The notes: generated by a model not told the origin, from the sequence alone. A stretch of DNA of 64,000 bases from Paracamarosporium sp. OC-R06-R3 (GCA_019828545.1 JACVRA010000054.1:875-64874); one strand, 5' to 3'; shown: positions 11,399-22,046, numbered from the stretch's first letter. Numbers and translations: made by a program.

Positions 11399-11998
11399 TG
11401 GCCGGAATGCACACCACGCGGCGTTTTCTTGCTGATCATCCAGAGGCCAAGTGGGGCTTCGTGATGTACCGCACAACGTACCAAGACGATGACCAATGGG
11501 CTCGCTTCATGAATCACATCAACACGCATGTAAGGCTTCAGCTATAGGCTGAAGGTGACGCTGAGCTGTTTCCGCGCATAGACTGGTGCGTGCGGGAGGA
11601 TGCCACGTTGGATGGTGCGTGTGTTGGCGATATCCGCAGGTACGCTGGTCATCTACATATGTTCTCCTGAACAGTACCTAGGCGCACGCCGGCATTGGAC
11701 GCTAACGAACACGTACAGGCGTTTTGAAGACTGGATCACGAATGGAGGCGAGAGGGAGACAGCAGCTCTGCGTTTTAGCGCATGCATCATGGTGCGCCAG
11801 TTCCATGTGGAAAGGGTGCTAGGAGGACCTTTGACAGAAGAGCACGACACATTTGCATCAGGATAGGTTGACTTGGTATCGCGGTACAAAGAAGAAGGGC
11901 ACGTCTCAGTGGGTTCAACTTACTTGGTACCCCGCGCATGGTCCTTGTTGCAGAGTGTAGGCTGGAGCGCAATCAATGTTGGTGATGAGGAAGTCTTC
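11399..11998 (+). pseudogene. Decayed paralogue of the 925-2397 gene family
   Basis: From the ATG at 11399 the frame reads through KWGFVMYRTTYQDDDQWARF and HINTHVRLQL before a stop. This matches WGFVLYRTDYKEDEE...HINHTIRAHLE of the first gene in order and spacing. A further piece, EDATLDGACVGDIRR, parallels EDRETLDGARPEAIRA of that gene. Frames change and stops interrupt after about 50 codons. It is a relic of a paralogue or a shared ancestral family member, not a copy of the neighbouring gene, since identity is only moderate. Confidence 0.65.
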
Positions 11999-12977
11999 TG
12001 CAACTAAGCTATGGCTTTCAAGCATTAAGATGCATGTCTTGCACGATCATAGTCGGAGACGAACTAGATACCTGTTAAGAGAAAGCGAGACCAACTAGGA
12101 GTTATCTTCTCCATGTCTCACCACAGGAATGTACGCTTATGACACAAGTGCGGGCCAAATCCATTCGTGAGGTTGAATATGCTTTGCCCATATTAAGCAA
12201 GACTATAAGTACGGATGTGAACAAGAGCACTAGGTGCTTACGCTTATTTAGTAAAGGTGTTACAGATCTTTTCCAGCACACCTGTATATATGGCTCTAAA
12301 ACGCTAGTCTACTACACGATGATATAGCAAGGAAGTAAACATGTGGACGCTTAGGCTGATACCGCTGCAGTTTTACCCAAGGGGGATCTAAAAAATGACG
12401 AGACATAGATTAAGGAAGTTCTGTAGAAAAATCAAAGGGCTAGGCTTCTCAGATGCTCACAACATGTTCCTAGGTTTGCCTGAGCGATTTCGATGTCCTG
12501 TTTTGTCCAGCTCTGTTGTAGTCTATCCATCCTCTACGTCTATGACTCCGCTTAAGACCATCAACCTATGTATTGTCTACGGGAGAAGACTTCCTCCTCT
12601 ATGTGTTTTCAAGCAGTCTTGCGGACTTCCTTTAAGAAAGCGGCCAAGGATATGATTGATTCCCCAATGAGAGTACACCTTTACCTATTTAAATCAGGTG
12701 GCAATTAAAACAGTTCACAGCTTTTAGTCGTATCTACCAAGGAAAGTAAATCAACAGTAAATCTGTGATAAGTTAGCTGTAAACTCTATATGTCTAATAT
12801 AGTTTAACAGTTTTTTAAAATTTGATTATCTAATCAACTCTATCTCTTTCGTACGCTTCTGTGGTATTAGCGCTGGGCACCCATGTGTAGATAAGTTTCT
12901 TCATAGTAGATGGCAATGTAGGCAGAAAGTGCTTATGGGACGCAGGGATAGCGCGTGAGAAAGCTACGGAAAGTATA
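11999..12977. other. Intergenic, AT-rich
   Basis: Two short open frames (12139-12327 and 12395-12655) have no recognisable motif and no gene signals. Composition becomes strongly AT-rich around 12650-12850. Confidence 0.5.
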
Positions 12978-12987
12978 TGAGTGAACG

Positions 12988-13727
12988 ATGAACAGTCGAA
13001 ACCGAAAGGCCCTGCGCGTGCTCGATGGTACCAAAACCATCGACTTAATCGAGTGCACGCGCAAAGACCCGGAAGTGCCTGTCGAGACCACGGTCCAAAC
13101 CCTGCTGCAGCTGATACGCGACGGCAAGATTAGCTCGTACGGGCCCAGTGAGGTCAGCGCCACCGCCCGCCGCGGTCGAGGAGGAACTGAACCTATTCTC
13201 GTGCCACGTAATCGACGAGGCCGGCATAGCTGACACGTGCCGTGAACTAGGTATCCCGCTAGTAGGCTACAGCCCGATTGGAAGCGGCTGGTTGACGGGC
13301 CATTTTAAGACGCTGCATGATCTGCCGGCCGGCGACTATCGTCACCACTTCCCGCGCTTCCAGCCGGGTGCCTTTGAGCGGAATGTTAAGCTGGCCGAAG
13401 CCGTTGGGACGTTCGCTCAGAAAAAGGGGTGCACGAGCGCTCAGATTGTCATTGCCTGGTACGTCCTCATACATTTCTTCCCTTCTGAAAGCGAGCTCCG
13501 CATTGTTTATCCTATACTGGTCAGAACTAATGCTGGAGATCAACAGGGTAATGCGTCAGGGTATGATTGCCATCCCTGGTGCGACCAAGGTGCCTCGAGT
13601 TGAGGAGAACTGTAAGCTCGGGGAGCTGACCGATGCTGAAGCAGCAGAACTTCAGGACGCGGTGGATTACACGGCAGTCGCTGGTAACCGATACGCGGAA
13701 GCGGCCAAGAAGCACTTGAACAAATAG
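12988..13727 (+). pseudogene. Aldo-keto reductase relic, 5'-truncated
   Basis: It matches the C-terminal two thirds of a yakC/pyridoxal-reductase-type aldo-keto reductase. The recognisable order is LDGTKTIDLIECTR, DGKISSYGPSEVSA, then after a small internal deletion with frame change near 13155 AAVEEELNLFSCHVIDE, LGIPLVGYSPIGSGWLTG and finally GMIAIPGATKVPRVEEN. A normal intron remains at 13459-13546 (GTACGT, ACTAAT branch, CAACAG); removing it restores IAW-VMRQGM. The N-terminal barrel with the catalytic Asp/Tyr is absent. Loss of the start and the frame break mean it is dead, although the rest is well preserved, so the loss looks recent. Confidence 0.82.
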
Positions 13728-13973
13728 AGGCTTGCGGGAGGGTAGTGGCTTTTTGGCATTGGAGTGGTTTCTTACAGGGAAAAAAATCCGAACGTATCTC
13801 GTATCTCGTAACTACCTACTTGAGTAGCTACTTCTAGAACTAAGACTTCGAGCTAAAGAGTACCTAATACTTCGTAGTGAGTATTAAGATCCTATCGTTC
13901 CTACTCTTCATGTTCTCGGAAGGTTAGAGAGTTCTTCTTGTCGCCACGTTTACAGTCTTTATCATGCACATTC

Positions 13974-15110
13974 TCATGCTGCTTTTTCGACGAAATGATG
14001 CGCTATTTTAGTGGCCTCGACTGCCTCATTGTCAAAGCCCATGATGTTTCCAACAAACACTACATCGTGGGGCGCCCCAGAGATTGTATGCGTCTCAACC
14101 ACATTGCCGTGCTCTCGCAGCTCCTCCGCGATGTGAATACCGTCAGGTCCCAGGATCTCCAATTCGCCCACGCAGATCCAGATCGGTGATACAGATCGAA
14201 ACGGATGGCCTAGTTGTACTATGTATGGTCGTAGACTGCTATCTGAAAGATCTAGGCCCTCGGTGAACTTCTTAGCTCCCCAACTCTGGAAATTGCCGAT
14301 AACATAATCAGTTGTGTAGTACGCACTGTTATCGGTTACAGAGGGATCTCGGGCAGCCTCAAGGTTGATTGATGAGCTCCAAAGCAGTAGTGCTCTAGGT
14401 GAAGCGAGGTCCACCTTCTCGGTCGACAAGTAGCGCATCAAAGAAAGGGCGATATGGCCACCAGCTGAGTCACCAGAAATTATGATGTTTAAAGCCTCAT
14501 ATCCTTCAGAAAGGAGAAAAAAATAAGAAGACAAGGCGTCCTGTAAAGCTGCTGGAAAGCGCCCTCCGTTGTTGCTGGCGAGGCGATACTGCACGAATAG
14601 GGCGTAGGGTGCAGTATTGTCCGTTAGTATCTTACCCGCATATGCAGCGTCTGTGGCCCGACCTTCACCAATAGCGTATCCACCCCCGTGGAAATGTAGA
14701 ATAACCTTTCCTGTGTAGCCTTTTGGTGGAATTGACGGATACCACGTGCCTCCTACAGTGGCAGGCCGAATCTCCCTATCGTTGAGAACTCCCTTGAGGT
14801 GTTCGCTCGGTACAGCAGGTACCGTCACGAACCGTCCAGCCTCGTTTCCAGGCTCGAGAGTCAGAGGTGTTTTGGCCTGTACCACAGCCGAGTGATAAAG
14901 GAATGCACGCATGAGGTCGTTCATGAGTGCTTGACGGACCTTCCAGTTCGGGTTGGGGCGCCGGAAGACATAGTAGAGACTGACGAGCGGCAACCTAGCC
15001 AGAGTGACGAGGATTGCTCCTAATACCCACAAAGCCTTGCCTGGGTTACTGGTAAAGAATGCCATAGTGAATATTGCCGCAGTTGATGTGAAGAGTGATG
15101 AAATGGTCAT
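13974..15110 (-). CDS. Alpha/beta hydrolase, HSL-type esterase/lipase
   Basis: 378 aa from the ATG at 15110; the frame is open farther up but has no ATG. An N-terminal hydrophobic stretch (about residues 5-45) probably anchors it in a membrane. The oxyanion-hole motif HFHGGGYAIGEG and nucleophile elbow GDSAGGHIAL (Ser) are of the hormone-sensitive-lipase family; APHDV near the C-terminus supplies the likely catalytic His. Enzymes of this kind hydrolyse short acyl esters or act as arylacetamide deacetylases; in fungal metabolite clusters they deacetylate intermediates. The substrate here is unknown. It is single-exon. Confidence 0.85.
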   Translation of the reverse strand: MTISSLFTSTAAIFTMAFFTSNPGKALWVLGAILVTLARLPLVSLYYVFRRPNPNWKVRQALMNDLMRAFLYHSAVVQAKTPLTLEPGNEAGRFVTVPAVPSEHLKGVLNDREIRPATVGGTWYPSIPPKGYTGKVILHFHGGGYAIGEGRATDAAYAGKILTDNTAPYALFVQYRLASNNGGRFPAALQDALSSYFFLLSEGYEALNIIISGDSAGGHIALSLMRYLSTEKVDLASPRALLLWSSSINLEAARDPSVTDNSAYYTTDYVIGNFQSWGAKKFTEGLDLSDSSLRPYIVQLGHPFRSVSPIWICVGELEILGPDGIHIAEELREHGNVVETHTISGAPHDVVFVGNIMGFDNEAVEATKIAHHFVEKAA

Positions 15111-15152
15111 CGTGGAAGGCGTTAGCTCATTAAAAGGTATGGGGAGTTGCAC

Positions 15153-15762
15153 CGCCCCACCCGCCTAGACGATACGCGCTTTTGGTGCGGATAAGGGTTA
15201 CCGTTTTCCAGATCAAACGGAGCTAGATTTAGCGCGGCCGATTAGCTGATTTTGCTTCCTGAAAAGGATAGAGAAGCTGGCTGCGAATCTCCCACCTTTA
15301 CTAAATATACTTATATAGTAAATACTAGCTCTGAAGTATGTACTTAAAATTTTATTAAAAGAATTTTTAGTAATAGTATTCGCCAGCTCCTCAACACAAA
15401 CAAGAGGGAGATAGTAGACAACAGACCATATTACATGCTAGTCACAAGCGTTGTACTCCCGCAGCATAAACGACGCGGCGCTGGCATTGTGCTCGTGCAA
15501 TGGCAGATGAGTCTGTTGTCGAGGCATACCTATGAGAGAGTCTGATAGGTACCCTAATATACGCGAGGCATGACTTCAAATTCGCGAAACAAATCGAACT
15601 GGATACGAAGAAGTTCGACGCGAAGGAGAATAACCGGTTCGTTGTGAGTGCTCAACTATATGTCTTGCCAGACGATCACACCACAAGTTAACTATTCTGA
15701 AGTTGATGTTGAGATCTGCCAAAGGAGAGTGAATGCTATAGCCGAAGAAAAAATGTGCTGAC
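15153..15762. other. Intergenic, AT-rich core
   Basis: Contains a strongly AT-rich segment around 15295-15385 with no coding signal. The shared upstream side serves the hydrolase (reading left). Confidence 0.5.
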
Positions 15763-16582
15763 TTATCCCTCGCAGGCATCTGGCATCTCAGCAGGGTCAT
15801 CTAGCTCGTATTCTTGAATGTCAATGTCGTCTGGCAGCTCGAAATCCCACCATTCCTTCTGCTCCTCCGTCGGCAAGCTTCGGAAGTGCAGTTTTTTGGC
15901 GCCAGCTGCGCTCGCACTCCACTGATCATATTGGTCCCTCCACTTTGACCAATACGGCTTTGGATCGCCTCCATCAGGAGAAATAGCCTCAATCTGCGTG
16001 ACGACTTTGTCCTTGATGCCCATTGTACTGCCCCTTTGCAACGCAGGAAACTCATCCTTGAACCAAATGCCCAACTTATTGACCACGTCAAAGGCTTTCT
16101 CTGTTGAAGGCATTATATTCGCATCCATAACAAGGGCATACGTATCACACATCGAAGCGAACGCTATCGACATGTTACTAAAGTACGTTCTCCTATCCTC
16201 CTTGTTTTGCATGATGCGTCGCAGTGGATTGGACTTGTTTTGGGAGTCGTTGTTATAATAGCCACCAGGCCAGACATCCTAGACTCGTTAATGTCTGTGC
16301 AGTATGAGAGGCCTCATCGGTGGTAAGACTTACCCAAATGGTCTTTTTGTCATTATGCCTCGCATACCATCGGGCCTTCTCCGTAAGTCTATACGTGTAA
16401 AAAAGACAAGTCGATGACGGTGGTCTTCTCGCGCTCGGCGCGTTGTCAATGAACCATCGCACGGTATAAGTGTCAATCGTAGCGCATTTGGAATTCTTGT
16501 TTCGTAAGACTTCTTGCTTTTGCGTAACTGGCACAGCAACAACTGTGATGAAGAAGAGGCATAGCGCTGTGAGTAATTTCAT
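15763..16582 (-). CDS. Secreted orphan protein
   Basis: Two exons (16582-16334 and 16278-15763) joined over a 55-nt intron (GTAAGT to TCTAG) give 254 aa. The N-terminus MKLLTALCLFFITVVAVP is a clear signal peptide. Splicing yields KKTIW-DVWPGGYYNN without frame change. The mature part is rich in W and Y with an acidic C-terminus (DDIDIQEYELDDPAEMPD). I do not recognise the family. It is probably secreted; an effector role is possible but unsupported beyond the signal peptide and its accessory neighbourhood. Confidence 0.7.
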
Positions 16583-17738
16583 GACTGCAAACGAGCGAAC
16601 ATATGTAAGAGCGATGGGTAAGGCGGGGTATACCCGCTTTTACAGAGCTAATTGGGGCGCAGCAGGGCTGACTGAAACGGACCCCAAACCACGCCTCAAT
16701 GACAGAAGTACGCCCTGTTCATGCGTGCTTGGCAATCCTCATCGGTATGCCTATCTTCATGTACTGATCGATCATCGAGAAAGCGAAGGGAGTATTTGCA
16801 TTATAAAATTGCAGTGTAATTGCAGATGCTATTACTCGTCTAATTCTTATTTCGTAGACTCTAAAGGTTGTGGGCATGTTTGGATCTAGCGACGTTAGAA
16901 TCAGACACGGTTCGTAAGCGAGGGGGACTGCAATAAGCGATACTATGATCTCTCACTACTTGTAAGGGTACTAAAGTAGAGCGTCGTGCCACGCAATTGG
17001 TTGTCGCAGCTACAATCCGTTTGAAATGCGTTCTGAATTTACTTCACAAATGTGAGAACTTGCAAATGGCGCCAAGCGTATGGGTGTGGGGCTGAATCTA
17101 CCGCAGTTCGTTCCACGGTTCTTGCAAAATGATCCTGTAAAATAGATTCCAACTTTCCTTGTACTTGTATATCCGCGGTAATTATTGTACCTACGTCGGG
17201 TTTCTCACTAAACCGCTGATTCTGGGGTTGCTGTCGATGAACAGAATCCAATCCTCCATAAATATGTGCCATAAAACTACAACTCCAAGAACCACGCACA
17301 CAGCTTACTCGCCCTACCTTCGCAGTCATCATTTAATCTTGGTCGTTGCGGAAGATCCAAATTTATGGAGGATCGGTATACCTTTCCTCAGTCGCATCGA
17401 TCTGTCACGGATTTAAGGCATGACTGCAGTGTGGCCAACCATTAGTCAAGCTCCCCGAACCGCGGCCTTTTCTCAAAACGGCTAGCTTCTATTAGCGTCC
17501 TGACAATGTCCCCGCATCTCTTAGAGCGGCTAGACCTGGGTCACTCCTCATGGCAGTATTTAGCATGTTTAGGTAGGTAAATTAGTTTATTTCATCTTTC
17601 TTCAGATCAGATCACGTACCTTCATAAACTGGCTACTTTTGGAGCACCTGCTGTTAATTTTTATCCTCATCCCTCCATCTCCGTCTCTATTATAGCACTG
17701 ATCAATATCAAGCATCAAGAAGGCCAAAATCACAGTAA
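16583..17738. other. Intergenic 1.15 kb
   Basis: Non-coding between the divergent secreted-protein gene (-) and the MFS gene (+). The right part carries the block shared with 20889-21115. Confidence 0.5.
17391..17628 (+). repeat. Diverged duplicated block, copy A (upstream of MFS gene)
   Basis: Aligns colinearly and in the same orientation with 20889-21115. Anchors are tgtcacggatttaaggcatg, cttttctcaaaacggctagc, catgtttaggtaggtaa and cagatcagatcacgtac. Many differences are C/T or G/A. It lies about 110-350 bp upstream of the transporter ATG, so it could be promoter DNA or an old mobile-element fragment. Confidence 0.65.
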
Positions 17739-19052
17739 ATGTCCACAAATCCAGAAGAGATGGCTTCTCGTTCGATCAACCGCACGGAAGTCGATACAAT
17801 AACTAGCCAACCCGAATCCTCAGACCAAGGCCCAGAATCCGCATCCATACATGATGGTGGCTATGGCTGGGTCATCGTCTTCGCCTGCTTCGTCCAGACT
17901 TTCTGGGTAAATGCGTGGACGGGCTCGTGGGGCATCCTCCAGGCCGCCCTCCTCGCACAGAGCACTATGCGCGACGTTCCAGCGAGCACGCTGTCCTTTG
18001 TAGGGTCGGTGGGCTTGTCACTGACTGTGGCCCTGGGGCTCGCCTGCGTCTGGCTGGCCGGCGTTATCGGGGCGCGGTGGAGCACCCTGCTCGGCATCTT
18101 ATTGTTCAGCGCCAGCACGCTCGTCGGTAGCTTTACTGTTCGCAATGTCGGCGGCCTGTTCGTGTCAGGCACCCTATACGGCCTAGGCGGAAGCCTCATG
18201 TACACTATGTCCAACAGTCTACCGGTTCAATGGTTCCACATCCGGCTCGGAACTGCGAACGGGCTCGTGAAGCTTGGAGGCGGCATCGGCGCCACCGTCA
18301 TGGCCCTCGTCGTGCAGCTGCTCATCGACAAGGTCGGGGTCGCCTGGACCTTTCGTGCTATGACCTTGGCTTCTCTGGCTAGCGGCGTTCCAGCTGCGTT
18401 GTTGATCAAGGAGAGGGAGCCGTCCTCTCCCTCTATAAACGCGTCGCTCTTTCGAAACCTGGTCTTCTTTCTTTTATTCATCGCTGGCTTCATTGGCATC
18501 TTTGCCCTCTACATCCCCTCCTTCTTCCTGCCTACCGTCGCGACTTCGATCGGCCTGTCCCCCACGACTGCTGCCGCGGTCATGGCCTGTTACAACGCTT
18601 GTATGGCTGTGGGCCGTCTCAGTTCTGGTATCGCTTGTGACAAGCTCGGATCGACTAACATGCTACTTGTGACCATGGCCCTCAACGCTATCACCATGTT
18701 GGCCATCTGGTCTGTCGCTTCCACCTTCGCGGTGCTAACTGTTTTCGCCGCCTTGAACGGAATCGCTAACGGAGCCTTTTTCGTTACGATGCCCACAGCC
18801 ATTGGGAGGCTCCTTGGCCCACATGCCGCGCCCGCCGGGATCGGCATGGCCGTCACGGGTTGGAGCGTCGGCGATCTGTTGGGTAATCCGATTGCGGGCT
18901 TCTTGATTACAGCCACACATGCGGACCGGGGAAGCTCTATTGTTCCGTACCGCCCAGCAATCTTCTACGCGGGCGGAACAGCGGCCGTCTCGACTGCTCT
19001 CGTACTTCTGGCTCGTCTAAAGATGGACACCAACCTCATCAAGAAATTCTAG
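17739..19052 (+). CDS. MFS transporter, monocarboxylate (MCT/SLC16) type
   Basis: Single exon, 437 aa. A hydrophilic N-terminal tail (~40 aa) ends in DGGYGWVIVFACF, the conserved DGGWGW-type motif at TM1 of the MCT family. About twelve hydrophobic segments follow, with a loop near KEREPSSPS between the two six-helix halves. Fungal MCT homologues sit in the plasma membrane; several in metabolite clusters export or import acids, but many have no known substrate. It is convergent with the 2OG-oxygenase gene and both share an upstream sequence block, hinting at co-regulation. GC-rich codon use contrasts with the AT-rich flanks. Confidence 0.9.
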   Translation: MSTNPEEMASRSINRTEVDTITSQPESSDQGPESASIHDGGYGWVIVFACFVQTFWVNAWTGSWGILQAALLAQSTMRDVPASTLSFVGSVGLSLTVALGLACVWLAGVIGARWSTLLGILLFSASTLVGSFTVRNVGGLFVSGTLYGLGGSLMYTMSNSLPVQWFHIRLGTANGLVKLGGGIGATVMALVVQLLIDKVGVAWTFRAMTLASLASGVPAALLIKEREPSSPSINASLFRNLVFFLLFIAGFIGIFALYIPSFFLPTVATSIGLSPTTAAAVMACYNACMAVGRLSSGIACDKLGSTNMLLVTMALNAITMLAIWSVASTFAVLTVFAALNGIANGAFFVTMPTAIGRLLGPHAAPAGIGMAVTGWSVGDLLGNPIAGFLITATHADRGSSIVPYRPAIFYAGGTAAVSTALVLLARLKMDTNLIKKF

Positions 19053-19344
19053 CTATCTCATCTTATTTTTGATAACCTAAAATCATTCGGTTACTAGAAA
19101 ATAGCTTTAGTTACTTCACACATACTTCAGCGGTATAGAAATATGAATGGTCAATCAAGCATTATGGCTAGAATAACAATCTACTATAGATGCCTGAAAG
19201 CTAACTTCAAAACTTTTTGATAAGTAGCTACTTAAGCGTTGAATGAGCGACTAAGTTTTGGATTCAACATCGATAAAAGCTTTATCGATACATTGCACCT
19301 CCTCACCCGTGAACTCGAATTTCTCTCCAGTGCTTTTATTCCCC
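19053..19344. other. Convergent intergenic with two palindromes
   Basis: Lies between the 3' ends of the MFS gene (+) and the 2OG-oxygenase gene (-). It contains TAAGTAGCTACTTA (19221-19234, perfect palindrome) and a 9-bp-arm hairpin at 19269-19289. Confidence 0.7.
19269..19289. repeat. Inverted repeat, 9-bp arms, 3-nt loop
   Basis: ATCGATAAA-AGC-TTTATCGAT is a perfect stem. In the 3' space of two convergent genes it could help 3'-end formation, but this is unproven. Confidence 0.7.
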
Positions 19345-20629
19345 TCAGGCTGAGGCAGACAAAGCTATTTTAGCTTTGGGTCTGGCATCGTACAGCTGGC
19401 CCACCCGCTTGTTGTGTAACTCCAGAGCAGTCAGGCTGGGGAAGCGCTGCGGCGTGTCGGCGGTGATGAACCGGGGCATAGGCCCAACCTCGGCGTGGCG
19501 GTCAGCTTTGGCAAAGAGGGCGATGGTGAAGCGCTCAGGCATAACGCCGTCCTCCCTGTTCTTAAGGGACACAGGGGCTACGACGTGGTGAACAGCTGCT
19601 TTAAGGTGGCCGTTAGTCTTGTGTACGAGCGTGTCGCCGATGTAGACGCCGACCTCGGTGGGGTCGGTGGTGGGTATAACGGGCAGCCAGCCGCCATTGG
19701 CGCGGTCTTCGACCTCGAGCCCTCCCGTGGCATCCTGAAAGAGCAACGTGATGAAGCCAAAGTCGGTGTGCGGGTGGCAGCGCTTGATCTTTCCCGCTTT
19801 GAGCTGCTCGACCGCTAGGGGTGGGTAGTGCTGGATGCGCAGCTCGTCGACGTGCGACTCCATGCACGACGTGAACGTACCCATAGGCACGTCCAAGCCG
19901 ATCTCGATGGCTGTCAAGACATCACGGGCCAGTCTCATGCAGTCCTGGAGGAAGGTACCCTCCATCCAGTCATGGAAGCCAGGGATGCTTGCGTCAGACG
20001 GCCATGGCGTCGGATATTCGTCACCATCGCGGGTATAGTCAAAGTGCTCCTATTTTTGGAGGAGTGTGGTCAGTTTTTCCATTTACTTTGTTGTGTTGAG
20101 TTGCGTGGTGTTTCATATCGAAGGCGAAGATGGATACTTGCTAACCTTGGCATCCATGAGTTCTTGATCCACGTCATCATCTTCGCATATTTGAAACTCG
20201 CCATTCTGGTCCTTCTTATTAACCTTGGAAGTTGCCTCGGAGCCAACGTGGCTGTATCCTCGCTGCGGGTTGGCGTCTCGGACATTGGCAATGGCGACTT
20301 TTTCGGCCTCAGAAAGCTTAAAGAACTTGTCACTCTGTCCTCAAGTATCAGCTTCATCAGACCCATCCGTTTCTAGTACCATATTGAAAGTAGCTCCATT
20401 ACCCATTCGTAAGCCTTCTTTATCGCTGTGGAATATGAGGTGTCAGCCAAGAGAGAGACGTATTACGTGGTGGGACGGACGGGGACGCACTCTCCCCAGT
20501 AATCCCATGGGTTATCAGCCGTGTAGCACCATGGTTTTTGAATTCTTCAGTGACGCGGTTGGCGAGCTCTCTACGCTCTTGCTCTGTACCGTTTCGGAAA
20601 GCAGAGAAGTCGATGGCAGGAATAGACAT
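19345..20629 (-). CDS. 2-oxoglutarate/Fe(II)-dependent dioxygenase
   Basis: Four exons on the minus strand: 20629-20491, 20425-20403 (23-nt micro-exon), 20334-20146 and 20049-19345; introns of 65, 68 and 96 nt have consensus ends. The joined frame is open, 351 aa, like isopenicillin-N-synthase-type oxygenases. N-terminal MSIPAIDFSAF and the N-HGATRLITHG region match the DIOX_N domain. KFFKLSEAEKVAI and RGYSHVG follow. The iron ligands are His and Asp in HPHTDFG (about 211 and 213) and His in AAVHHV (about 271); Arg in ERFTIALF replaces the RxS 2OG anchor. It probably hydroxylates or desaturates a small metabolite. The substrate is unknown. Confidence 0.85.
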
Positions 20630-20638
20630 CTTGAACAA

Positions 20639-21509
20639 GAGGCCGTAAGCGGTAGATTGTGTATTAGTCTTAGAATAAGAATTGATCTTGTATTTTCAAC
20701 TGAGGAGTTTGAAGCTACTTTGCTAAAGAAGAATGCTTAACACAGAGTGGTAGTGCCATTTTATATTCGGGAGGGAAGTGATCATTTCCAGACATAGATG
20801 ACTTCAAAACTCTATGTTCTTCCTCTTTACATGTATGATCGGCGAATAGGACGAACCGGAAAGATTCCTGGACTCCGGTAAGTACAATGTCATGGATCTA
20901 AGGCGTGATTATCACTTATTGTCCAGCTTCCATCATACTGAACAGCGGTCTTTTCCCAAAACGGCTGGTTCCCACTTCCGTCTTGGCAACGGCCCGCACC
21001 TCAAGACTCTGCCTAGCCCTAGGCTACCCCTTCCTCGTAGTAGCATTTCACGCGTTTAGGTGGGTAACGGATTCATCTCCTGCTTTTCCGGGTCAGATCA
21101 TGTACGTTCACATATAGGTATTCTCTTAAGGAACTCTAGGTTAGTATTGCCCTATTTTCGTTTGTTGGCCACTCGAATCACGACCAGACCAGTCTATTGC
21201 ATGTTTGTGACCTCTCTTTCTCACGGACACGTGCATTGCTGCATCCCTTCCATTCATTGCCTCAACTTTTTAACCGGTCAATCCGTCGAATATGGTTCTT
21301 GTTGAGGCAGGTGCTCCCGCTAGGATGGTGATTATTCTATTACGTTATGCTTTGTATACAATCAACTTTTTAATAGGTTAGCACCATCAATCCTACACGG
21401 CACTTCAATAGTCCCGACCCTCCTAATACAGAATTTGTCGGTTCTTACGCAGGCTGATTGGTAGCAAGGCACATAAGATACAGTCAGATACAACTGCATG
21501 GTGACATAG
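20639..21509. other. Intergenic upstream of 2OG oxygenase
   Basis: Non-coding. Contains copy B of the duplicated block. Nothing else was seen before the transposase relic. Confidence 0.5.
20889..21115 (+). repeat. Diverged duplicated block, copy B (upstream of 2OG oxygenase)
   Basis: Colinear with 17391-17628: tgtcatggatctaaggcgtg, cttttcccaaaacggctggt, cgcgtttaggtgggtaa and gggtcagatcatgtac. By eye roughly two thirds of positions agree. It lies 260-490 bp upstream of the oxygenase ATG, but in the reverse orientation relative to that gene compared with copy A and the MFS gene. Confidence 0.65.
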
Positions 21510-22046
21510 AAGTACAAAAAGTCCAATCACTCTGGGTACTAGTCACAGCTGGAGGCAGTGGCATATGCGCATGCAGGTGGCCGACGTCACCGTTGATGGC
21601 TCTACGTATTTGGCCATAGCGTAAAAGCTTTGGGACATGCTGCCACAGTATTGGCATTTGAAAAAAACCTGCTTTTTCCACATGGTTGGCTCCAAGGGTA
21701 CTGCAATCGCCATGTAGTCAGGCGCTGAGACTTGCTTAGAAAGGCTGCCGACGCTGACAAGTCGCCGGAAACTCAGCACAAAATCGAGGAGCTGCGGGAG
21801 CTTTGCAAGCTCTTCAAGCCAAATAGTATGCTTAACATGGACGAAATATGCTTGTTCTGGACGTACACTCTACAGAGCTCCCCAACGACGAAGAGGCGGC
21901 CAGGGGAAAAGGTGATTAAGGACCGGTTGCTGTCACCGCCAATGCTGACAGCTCTGAGACCTTCCCTTTATGGATTATCGAACCTTCCAACAATCCCAGG
22001 CGCACAACTGAGAATCTGTTTCCCTATTTTCGAAACCTGCAGATAG
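21510..22046 (+). pseudogene. Pogo/Tc5-like DDE transposase relic
   Basis: In changing frames, with stops, the order of a CENPB-type transposase can be read: a W...A(Q)KLWDMLP helix-turn-helix part, then HGWLQGYCNRH (S/N-GWL-x-x-x-x-RH of HTH_Tnp_Tc5), then from 21732 an open piece with LNMDEICLFW (the first Asp region of the DDE domain, usually N-(I/M)DE-x-GLFW) and GEKVIKDR. The catalytic domain is cut off after about 22046 and no terminal inverted repeats were found. Several stops replace Gln codons, as C-to-T mutation (RIP) would do. Confidence 0.7.
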
